A program made the position numbers and the translations under genes. Source: an uncultured Rhodospirillaceae bacterium (GTDB lineage Bacteria; Pseudomonadota; Alphaproteobacteria; MPNO01). Taken from it: a stretch of DNA of 5,379 nt. Below the pieces are notes generated by a model. The model was not told the DNA's origin and did not search any database. It worked only from the letters and a program-made list of their open reading frames with translations. Location of the stretch: the NCBI GenBank assembly GCA_937916005.1, contig CALGIA010000479.1, positions 1-5,379 on the forward strand, in the 5' to 3' direction. Below, in pieces: positions 1 through 5,379 of this stretch (positions are counted from its first letter, which is position 1; every line of letters starts with the position of its first letter).

Positions 1-1
1 C

Positions 2-1426
2 CGAATTCTCGTTGTTGATGACATTGACGTCAATGTGCGGCTGCTCGAAGCCAAGCTATTGGCCGAATATTATGACGTGATAACGGCTAATAGTGGCGAG
101 TCAGCGCTTGCGATTACCAAGGAACAATCGCCGGACCTTATCCTGCTCGACGTCATGATGCCGGGCATGGATGGCTACGAAGTCTGTGAAAGGCTCAAGG
201 CCGATCCGGAAACCACGCATATTCCGGTCGTGATGGTGACGGCGCTCAACGACATGAGCGACCGGGTCCGGGGTCTGGAATCCGGCGCGGATGATTTCCT
301 GACCAAGCCGGTCAACGATGTCGCCTTGTTTGCGCGCATTCGATCGCTGGTGCGGCTCAAGCGTGCGAGCGATGAATGGCGGATGCGGGAAGCGACCTTT
401 ATCCGGTTCGGCGCCGGCGCAGAAAACACCGGCGCCGTGGATTCCGGTGAAATGGGCAATATACTTCTGGTGATGAGCGAACGGGATGCGCCGCAGCATA
501 TCATCGAGCGGCTGGAAGACCGTGACCATGACGCCAAGCTGGCCACGTCGCTGGAAGAAGCCAAAACACTGGCGCTGAATAACGATTTTGATTTGATCCT
601 GGTCAATGACAGCCGCGAAGATGGAGATGCCCTGCGTCTTTGTTCGCAACTACGGTCCGATGAACGAACCCGTCAAACCCCCATATTGCTGATGGTCTTT
701 GAGGGCGACGAGGACCGTTTCGCCAAGGCGCTGGAGCTTGGCGTGAATGATTATGTGGTCAAGCCGGTTGATCGGGACGAACTTCATGCGCGAACGCGCG
801 GTCAAATCCGGCGCAAGCGCTATGAGGACGAACTCCGGTCCAATTATCACAGGAGCCTGACCGCGGCTTTGACCGATGACCTGACCGGGCTCAATAACCG
901 CCGTTTCCTCGAAGCTCATTTTGAGGAGGTTGTCGACAGTTTGGCCCCGGCTGCAAAGCTCGTGTCCCTGATGCTTCTGGATGTGGACAAGTTCAAGGAC
1001 ATCAACGACCGTTACGGCCATGCCGTCGGCGATGTGGTGCTGCAGGGCGTGTCCGGGCGAATGCAGACCAGCCTGCGCGGGTTTGATACGGCGGTCCGAT
1101 ATGGTGGCGAGGAATTCATTGTCCTCATGCCCAATACCCCGGCGGCGGATGCCCTGGCCGCGGCCGAGCGTCTGTGCCGGACGATGAATTCCAAAGCATT
1201 TTCCGGATCAGGTGATTCTGGCGAAGTGGCCGTTACCGTCAGCATCGGCCTGGTGACCGGGGTTGCGGGGGAAGCCGGGCTGGATGAACTCATCCACATG
1301 GCGGATGGGGCGCTTTATGAGGCCAAGAATACCGGTCGGAACAGGGTGGTTGTCGCCAATGTCGATAAACCCCAGGCCCCTGACAGTGTGCCAGAGCAGC
1401 GACAGGCCCAGACGAACGCCCGTTGA
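2..1426 (+). CDS. pleD: PleD-type response regulator diguanylate cyclase (REC-REC-GGDEF), 5' end cut off
   Basis: Makes cyclic di-GMP from two GTP under phosphorelay control; in Caulobacter, PleD acts at the cell pole in the swarmer-to-stalked transition. The frame is open from base 2 (first residues RILVVDD), so the GTG at 35 is an internal Val and the true start lies only a few codons outside the window. Numbering visible residues from base 2: REC1 is about 1-120, with acidic pair D6/D7, phosphoacceptor D50, T80 and K102. REC2 is about 153-275; its phosphoacceptor position is Asn (N202) and the acidic pair is lost, so it is a non-phosphorylated dimerisation adaptor as in Caulobacter PleD. 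GGDEF is about 290-451, with metal-binding D327, GTP-contacting N335 and D344, the active-site motif GGEEF at 368-372, and a product-inhibition I-site RGFD at 359-362. All catalytic and feedback residues are present, so the enzyme should be active. The last 20 or so residues are polar, probably disordered. In many alphaproteobacteria divK lies just upstream; that part is not in the window. Confidence 0.96.
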   Translation, partial: RILVVDDIDVNVRLLEAKLLAEYYDVITANSGESALAITKEQSPDLILLDVMMPGMDGYEVCERLKADPETTHIPVVMVTALNDMSDRVRGLESGADDFLTKPVNDVALFARIRSLVRLKRASDEWRMREATFIRFGAGAENTGAVDSGEMGNILLVMSERDAPQHIIERLEDRDHDAKLATSLEEAKTLALNNDFDLILVNDSREDGDALRLCSQLRSDERTRQTPILLMVFEGDEDRFAKALELGVNDYVVKPVDRDELHARTRGQIRRKRYEDELRSNYHRSLTAALTDDLTGLNNRRFLEAHFEEVVDSLAPAAKLVSLMLLDVDKFKDINDRYGHAVGDVVLQGVSGRMQTSLRGFDTAVRYGGEEFIVLMPNTPAADALAAAERLCRTMNSKAFSGSGDSGEVAVTVSIGLVTGVAGEAGLDELIHMADGALYEAKNTGRNRVVVANVDKPQAPDSVPEQRQAQTNAR

Positions 1427-1435
1427 CTAGAACGG

Positions 1436-1467
1436 TTTCCGACCAAATAGCATCATTTGATCGGAAA
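1436..1467. repeat. Inverted repeat, 13-base arms around a 6-base loop, just after pleD
   Basis: Left arm TTTCCGACCAAAT (1436-1448), loop AGCATC (1449-1454), right arm ATTTGATCGGAAA (1455-1467). The arms match at 12 of 13 positions. The single difference gives a C-A mismatch in plus-strand RNA but a G-U wobble in minus-strand RNA, so the minus-strand hairpin would be continuous. It starts 10 bases after the pleD stop codon. No T-run follows it on the plus strand, so it is not itself a typical intrinsic terminator. It could stabilise the pleD mRNA 3' end or be one copy of a dispersed palindromic element. The repeat structure is directly visible; its role is unknown. Confidence 0.75.
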
Positions 1468-1489
1468 GGGCTTTGGTGGCCCGTAGACG

Positions 1490-1517
1490 AAAAAACGCCG
1501 GCAGATGCCGGCGTTTT
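1490..1517. terminator. Bidirectional intrinsic terminator between convergent pleD and rpmG
   Basis: A perfect 11-bp stem (1492-1502 with 1507-1517) closes on the 4-base loop AGAT. The inner seven pairs are all G-C and the outer four are A-T. Read on the plus strand the stem ends in TTTT followed by C; read on the minus strand it ends in six Ts (complement of the A-run at 1490-1495). It lies between the ends of two genes facing each other, 66 bases from the pleD stop to the stem and 20 bases from the rpmG stop. It should end both transcripts, more strongly for rpmG because of the longer T-run. Confidence 0.9.
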
Positions 1518-1537
1518 CTGCATTTATGAGCGTGGCG

Positions 1538-1705
1538 TTATTTGATCTTGGTTTCCTTGAACGCCACATGCTTGCGCGCAACCGGGTCGTATTTGCGGAA
1601 TTCCATCTTTTCCGTCTGGGTGCGGGCATTCTTTTTCGCCACGTAGAAATATCCCGTATCCGCGGTGCTCACCAGCTTAACGAGAACTGAATTAGCTTTG
1701 GCCAT
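1538..1705 (-). CDS. rpmG: 50S ribosomal protein L33 (cysteine-free form)
   Basis: A complete 55-residue protein of the large ribosomal subunit; L33 sits near the E site and is not essential in E. coli. The translation begins MAKANSVLVKLVSTADTG and ends with the segment YDPVARKHVAFKETKIK, both hallmark L33 sequences; the length is normal for the family. There are no cysteines, so this is the zinc-independent C-minus type usual in proteobacteria. The start is ATG at 1705, preceded on the minus strand by a GGAAG ribosome-binding site (1713-1717) at a 7-base spacing. The gene is flanked by its own apparent promoter upstream and a strong terminator 20 bases downstream, so it probably forms a single-gene transcript, although read-through from the protease gene is possible. 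It converges with pleD. Confidence 0.97.
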   Translation of the reverse strand: MAKANSVLVKLVSTADTGYFYVAKKNARTQTEKMEFRKYDPVARKHVAFKETKIK

Positions 1706-1745
1706 GTCCGTGCTTCCGTCTGTTTATGCTTTTAGCCTGTATCGC

Positions 1746-1758
1746 GAACATAATGTTC
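1746..1758. promoter_or_regulatory. Perfect 13-bp palindrome covering the rpmG -10 box (possible operator)
   Basis: GAACAT-A-ATGTTC, two exact 6-base inverted half-sites around one central base. It contains the whole predicted -10 hexamer of the rpmG promoter (1747-1752). Position and symmetry suit a dimeric repressor that would block RNA polymerase. The half-sites have GAAC/GTTC ends reminiscent of SOS boxes, but the 5-base spacing does not fit the usual alphaproteobacterial LexA site. The regulator, if any, is unknown and the match could be chance. Confidence 0.35.
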
Positions 1759-1774
1759 CCGGCGGCCCTGTCAA
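1747..1774 (-). promoter_or_regulatory. Predicted sigma-70-type promoter of rpmG
   Basis: On the minus strand a perfect -35 hexamer TTGACA (1774-1769) is followed after 16 bases by TATGTT (1752-1747), a fair -10 match. Transcription would start near 1740, giving a leader of about 35 bases before the rpmG ATG. The -35 box lies only 8 bases past the stop codon of the upstream protease gene, so the promoter fills the 77-base gap between the two genes. Found by pattern only, with no expression data. Confidence 0.65.
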
Positions 1775-1782
1775 GGTTCGTC

Positions 1783-3378
1783 TTAGTGTGTTAACCCCGG
1801 AATTTGCCGATTGGCGATGGCGGGCAGGCCATCAACCAGGGTTCTTTGGTAAAGATAGCGGTCAAATAGCAGTTTTCGCGCGATTTCCATGTCCGCCTCG
1901 GGTTCGGTCTTTTTCGGTGGGCAGGCCTTGCGGGCGTGGTCGGAATCGGCCGCATTGCGAAGCCGCGCGTTCAATTGCCCGGAAAGTTGTCCCGCGCCGG
2001 CCTTGCGGTCGGATCTCAGTCCTTTTAGCAGCCGTTCCACGTCCTGGAGTGGGACGCTGGTGCAGATCGCCGGGATGATGCCATGTTCCTGAATGGCAAA
2101 CCCCGACGGCGCATGCATGCGCGCCCAGGTCATGGTTAATTCACCGCCATTGGGAAGGCCGATAATAGTCTGGACCGTGCCCTTGCCATAGGACGAAGAA
2201 CCGATCACCACCGCGCGGCCCCGGTCGCGCAATGCAATGGCGACGATTTCGGCGGACGAAGCGGATCTTCCATTCACCAGCAGGACAATCGGGATTCCGC
2301 TCGCCAACTCGCCCCAACTGGCATCGAATATCTGTCTGCTCCGGGGATGGCGGCCCTGGGTGAACAGGATCGCCCCATCACTCAGGAACAAATCGGACAT
2401 GGATATCGCCTGGTCGAGCAGGCCCCCCGGATTGTCCCGCAAATCGAGGACGATACCCCGTAATTTCCCGCCCATTTCATGTTCGGCCAGGGTCAGTTCA
2501 TGACTAACCGCCGATGTCGTCCCTTGATTGAAGCTGGTAATTTTCAGGATCAACAGTCCGCGATCACGGTGCGCGGTAACCGTAGGGATAACGATAAACG
2601 CCCGCGTGACGGCGATGGATAACGGGCCGGCGGCGCCGTCGCGCTCAATGCCCAGCTTGACGGTGCTGCCCCGTTTCCCCCGCAGGGCAGTCACGACATC
2701 GCGCTGGCTGAAACCTTTGATTGGCTGTTTGTCGATCCGGCTAATGCGATCTTTAACCCGCAGCCCGGCCGCGGCCGCGGGGGTTCCGGCATGAACTTTC
2801 ACGATCTCGGTGACGCCGTTCTTGACCTTGATGGAAATCCCGAGCCCGCCGAAACCATCACGCGAGGCGCGGTTCTGACGCGCATGTTCCGGGTTGGCAT
2901 AGCGTGAATACCGGTCCAGCTTCGACATGGCGCCCGTGAATATCATATCGGACAGCTTGCCCTGGGGCTCGGCATTCACCTTGTTGGATACGGCGCGGGC
3001 CCTGGCCAGGGCCTCGCCGATCAGCTCGGCCCATCCGGTTGCGTCGTCCTTGCCGGGAGAGCGCCATTCGCCCGCCGTCCCCGCCGCCGTAACCAGAGTG
3101 ACATTCCCGCCGGATGCCGCCACCTGCATATCCGGATCCACTTCGGACAGCGTCACCAGTCCGGCAAGGGAGATTTCACCCAGGTCAACGGGATCGATAT
3201 AGCGATCGGAAAGGTTCTTGTAGCCGACTGAAAACAGTCTTGTGGGTGTGGTGTTGTGGCCAGAAAAATAATCCGGCGCGGCACAGCCCGTCAGGACCAT
3301 TGTCAGGGTCAGGGCGGCGAACAATCTTGTAAGCGCGGTGAAACGCACGCATCGGATCGCTGTGGCGGCGGAATGCAT
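1783..3378 (-). CDS. S41 family (CtpA/Tsp-type) PDZ serine protease, predicted lipoprotein
   Basis: A 531-residue periplasmic endoprotease of the C-terminal processing family, which cleaves proteins or lipoproteins after the PDZ domain binds their C-terminal tails. Residues 1-31 form a lipoprotein signal: Arg-rich start, hydrophobic LFAALTLTMVL, lipobox LTGC with acylated C32. No Asp follows the Cys, so outer-membrane sorting is likely. Residues 33-150 are a poorly recognised N-terminal region. LDRYSRYANPE (154-164) and FGGLGI (176-181) lead into the PDZ domain, about 175-260. The protease core spans about 265-440, with RDNPGG (314-319), catalytic S374 in SASSAE, K399 in YGKG and Q403. The S-25-K-4-Q spacing equals the CtpB triad, so it should be active. 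A C-terminal extension (about 445-531) has no domain I recognise. The start is firm: ATG at 3378 has an in-frame stop at 3409-3411 and no other start codon between; GGGAG at 3390-3394 is a candidate ribosome site. The substrate is unknown. Confidence 0.93.
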   Translation of the reverse strand: MHSAATAIRCVRFTALTRLFAALTLTMVLTGCAAPDYFSGHNTTPTRLFSVGYKNLSDRYIDPVDLGEISLAGLVTLSEVDPDMQVAASGGNVTLVTAAGTAGEWRSPGKDDATGWAELIGEALARARAVSNKVNAEPQGKLSDMIFTGAMSKLDRYSRYANPEHARQNRASRDGFGGLGISIKVKNGVTEIVKVHAGTPAAAAGLRVKDRISRIDKQPIKGFSQRDVVTALRGKRGSTVKLGIERDGAAGPLSIAVTRAFIVIPTVTAHRDRGLLILKITSFNQGTTSAVSHELTLAEHEMGGKLRGIVLDLRDNPGGLLDQAISMSDLFLSDGAILFTQGRHPRSRQIFDASWGELASGIPIVLLVNGRSASSAEIVAIALRDRGRAVVIGSSSYGKGTVQTIIGLPNGGELTMTWARMHAPSGFAIQEHGIIPAICTSVPLQDVERLLKGLRSDRKAGAGQLSGQLNARLRNAADSDHARKACPPKKTEPEADMEIARKLLFDRYLYQRTLVDGLPAIANRQIPGLTH

Positions 3379-3492
3379 TTGCCTTTGGTCTCCCGGGGGC
3401 GTTGATCGTTATATGGAGTGGAATTCCAATATTACGTATCAGCAGCAAGCCAATGTAGCCTCGTGGTTACGCGTCGCCTATTAACTTTTCGT
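3379..3492. other. Gap between rnr and the S41 protease gene, no clear signals
   Basis: These 114 bases are richer in A+T than the flanking genes. I see no stem followed by a T-run that would terminate rnr, and no well-spaced -35/-10 pair for the protease gene; TAATAT and TATAAC occur on the minus strand without a good -35 at 16-18 bases. A short 10-bp palindrome TGGAATTCCA lies at 3419-3428. The simplest reading is that the protease gene is at least partly transcribed from the rnr promoter, which lies outside the window. Confidence 0.5.
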
Positions 3493-5379
3493 TTATTCCG
3501 GTGAAGATTGCCGGCGCTTTCGTTTGGCGCCCTTGCGATGCTTGGGGGTCGTTTTCTTGCCCGAATTGCCGCTTTTCTTGCGGTTCAGGGGTTCGAAAAT
3601 CATTGATCCCGTCAGCGGGTTGGCGTCGACCAGGCGGACCTTCAGCGTATCCCCCATTCGAATCACAATTCGACCGCGCGCGCCGACCAGCGCCTGGCGT
3701 TGTTCATCGACGCGGAAGCGCTCATCGCCCAGGGCCGAAAACGGGATCAGCCCGTTGGCCCGGGTCTCAACCAGAACCACGAAGGCTCCGAACCGGGTAA
3801 TGCCGTTAACGCTTGCGTCGAATATCGCCCCGGTCTTGTCCGCCAGATAAGCGACCGTCAGACGGTCCGCCGCATCGCGTTCCGCGGCGGCGGCGCGGCG
3901 CTCCAGATCGGAAATGCTCAGGGCAATGGCGGCGAACCTGGATCCATCCTGCGGGTCGAGGCCACCGTCGCCAAGCCCCAGTCCGGTGATCAGCGCCCGG
4001 TGAACCAGCAAATCGGCATAGCGCCGGATCGGCGACGTAAAATGCGCATACCGGCGCAGCCCAAGGCCGAAATGGCCGATATTTTCGGGACTGTACACCG
4101 CCTGGGCCTGGCACCGCAGGACGGCTTCGCTGACCAGGGCTGAATGGGGTGTCGGCCGCGCCTTTTCCACGATCTGGTTGAAATCCCCGGCGCGCAGCAC
4201 TTTCCCCCGGGACAGCTTGAGGCCGATGCTGTCGAGCAAGCTACGCAGGTTTTCGATCCGGTCCGGTTCAGGTGTGTCATGAACCCGGTACATACAGGGT
4301 TGTTCGCGTTGTTCCAGGGTTTCGGCGGCTGACACATTGGCCGCAATCATGAATTCCTCGATCAATTGATGACTATCGAGGTTTTTGCGAAGCTCTATTT
4401 TTTCGATGGTCCCGTTTTTCCGCATGGTGATGATGCGTTCCGGCAAATCGAGGTCCAGTGCGCCGCGCGCATCGCGGGCCGACCGCAAGGCGTGAAACGC
4501 CCCATATAACGGCTTGATGACCGTCTCAACCATTGGCGCCGTGTGGTCGTCGGGCTTGCCGTCCCTGGCTTGCTGGACCTGGTTATAGGTCAGCCGGGCC
4601 GATGACCGCATCATGCCGCGCATGAATTCATGGCGCAGCTTGTCGCCCTGGGCGTCAATCCACATGCGGACGGCGAGGACGGGCCGGTCCTCATCCGGTT
4701 TCAGGGAACACCAGCCATTGGACAGGGTCTGGGGCAACATCGGGCTCACGCGATCGGGGAAATAGACCGAATTGCCGCGCTCCCGGGCGCAGTTATCCAG
4801 CTTGTCGCCGGGGCGCACATACCAGGATACGTCGGCAATCGCGACCAGGATGACCCATCCGCCCGGATTGTCGGGCGCCGGGTCCGCCTCGGCCCAGACC
4901 GCATCGTCGAAATCGCGCGCCGTGACGTCATCGATGGTCACCAGGCCGATATTACGCAAATCCGTGCGCGCACCCATGGGCGCCGCCTTGCAATTGTCGG
5001 CCAGCCCCAGGACGTCATTGGGAAATGACAGCGGAATGCTGCGCATGGACGCTGCAAGCAGGCTGGCCGCGCCGGGCGCATCGGCCGCTCCAAGCCGTTC
5101 CACAATGATCGCATAAGGCAGCCCCATTCGTTTGCCCGGTTGGGATTGGGCGCGGACAAGTTCGCCCGGCAGCGCGCCACCGGAATCTTTCTTTGTCACG
5201 ATGAATTCGGTCTTTACGCGCCGGTCGGCGGGGATGAGACGGCCTTCCTTGCCGTCAGCCCGATATACGCCGAAAACATCACGGGACGCGGTTTGCAGCC
5301 TTTGGATAGTGTGCGCCAGGTAGGTGCCGTCATCCTGCCGTTTGAGCCGCGCCAGCACCCGGTCGCCAATGCCCAGGGT
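3493..5379 (-). CDS. rnr: Ribonuclease R (RNB-family 3'-5' exoribonuclease), 5' end cut off
   Basis: Degrades RNA processively from the 3' end, including structured RNA, and takes part in rRNA and mRNA quality control and tmRNA-linked decay in the cytoplasm. The frame stays open to base 5379, so the GTG at 5356-5358 is internal and roughly 130-150 N-terminal residues are missing, judged from usual family length. Numbering from that GTG: a cold-shock-like segment up to about 90, then the RNB catalytic domain about 130-455. The magnesium-binding Asp cluster TIDDVTARDFDD (141-152) supplies D143, D149, D151 and D152; YVRPGD (180-185) and HFTSPIRRYADLLVHR (439-454) are further family signatures. 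An S1 RNA-binding domain follows at about 508-590 (RFGAFV, GLIPFSAL). The last 31 residues are a Lys/Arg-rich tail with 13 basic residues, as in other RNase R proteins, where it helps bind structured RNA. All visible catalytic residues are intact. The S41 protease gene follows 114 bases downstream in the same direction. Confidence 0.96.
   Translation of the reverse strand, partial: TLGIGDRVLARLKRQDDGTYLAHTIQRLQTASRDVFGVYRADGKEGRLIPADRRVKTEFIVTKKDSGGALPGELVRAQSQPGKRMGLPYAIIVERLGAADAPGAASLLAASMRSIPLSFPNDVLGLADNCKAAPMGARTDLRNIGLVTIDDVTARDFDDAVWAEADPAPDNPGGWVILVAIADVSWYVRPGDKLDNCARERGNSVYFPDRVSPMLPQTLSNGWCSLKPDEDRPVLAVRMWIDAQGDKLRHEFMRGMMRSSARLTYNQVQQARDGKPDDHTAPMVETVIKPLYGAFHALRSARDARGALDLDLPERIITMRKNGTIEKIELRKNLDSHQLIEEFMIAANVSAAETLEQREQPCMYRVHDTPEPDRIENLRSLLDSIGLKLSRGKVLRAGDFNQIVEKARPTPHSALVSEAVLRCQAQAVYSPENIGHFGLGLRRYAHFTSPIRRYADLLVHRALITGLGLGDGGLDPQDGSRFAAIALSISDLERRAAAAERDAADRLTVAYLADKTGAIFDASVNGITRFGAFVVLVETRANGLIPFSALGDERFRVDEQRQALVGARGRIVIRMGDTLKVRLVDANPLTGSMIFEPLNRKKSGNSGKKTTPKHRKGAKRKRRQSSPE

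Noticed and set aside
35..37. GTG at 35 as the pleD start codon
   Set aside because: The upstream in-frame codons encode RILVVDDIDVN, the conserved first strand and acidic pair of REC1, so the GTG is an internal Val.
101..1523. Several minus-strand open frames opposite pleD (for example 101-649, 650-1021, 1012-1299, 1290-1523)
   Set aside because: They lie antisense to a clearly conserved protein, show no family motif, and the last one runs through the terminator. They are by-products of GC-rich codon use.
1746..1758. LexA (SOS) box reading of GAAC-N5-GTTC
   Set aside because: The alphaproteobacterial LexA site is a direct repeat GTTC-N7-GTTC, and the Gram-positive box uses a 4-base spacer. 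The spacing here fits neither, so only an unnamed palindrome is claimed.
1505..2078. Plus-strand open frames at 1505-1690 and 1665-2078
   Set aside because: The first starts inside the terminator stem and runs antisense to rpmG; the second runs antisense to the rpmG promoter and the protease C-terminus. Neither has recognisable protein features.
3419..3428. 10-bp palindrome TGGAATTCCA upstream of the protease gene
   Set aside because: It is short, has no loop and no promoter to relate it to, so there is no reason to call it an operator.
3481..3495. CtrA-like site TTAA-N7-TTTA
   Set aside because: One half-site is imperfect, it overlaps the rnr stop codon, and it is not near a supported promoter. 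Matches this short are expected by chance.
3700..5028. Plus-strand open frames opposite rnr (for example 3700-4143 and 4630-5028)
   Set aside because: They are mirror frames of strongly conserved RNB and S1 coding sequence, with no independent evidence of being genes.

Overview
The window looks like ordinary chromosomal core sequence from an alphaproteobacterium, possibly Rhodospirillales-like. The evidence is a PleD-type diguanylate cyclase that matches Caulobacter PleD nearly residue for residue at its functional sites, a cysteine-free bacterial L33, an RNase R with alphaproteobacterial-looking sequence, and fairly GC-rich coding DNA throughout. The order rnr / rpmG / pleD is, as I recall, a familiar neighbourhood in this class. 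The genus cannot be fixed from the sequence.

Layout, left to right. Bases 2-1426 (+) hold pleD, missing only its first few codons. Bases 1427-1537 form a convergent intergenic region. It contains a long inverted repeat just after the pleD stop and then a strong back-to-back (bidirectional) terminator hairpin. Bases 1538-1705 (-) hold rpmG, a 55-residue ribosomal protein L33. Its promoter lies in the 77-base gap upstream, where the -10 hexamer sits inside a perfect 13-bp palindrome. Bases 1783-3378 (-) encode a PDZ-containing S41 (CtpA/Tsp-type) serine protease made as a lipoprotein. A 114-base gap follows, with no convincing terminator or promoter. Bases 3493-5379 (-) encode RNase R, whose N-terminal part runs off the right edge.

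The three minus-strand genes read rnr, then the protease, then rpmG. rnr and the protease may share a transcript, while rpmG appears to have its own promoter and terminator. The genes cover RNA decay and quality control (RNase R), ribosome assembly (L33), envelope proteolysis (S41) and c-di-GMP signalling (PleD). Nothing shows that they form one pathway.

I found no mobile element, CRISPR array, tRNA, rRNA, toxin-antitoxin pair or defence gene, and no sign of a new system. The points most worth a second look are the two intergenic palindromes and the S41 lipoprotease.
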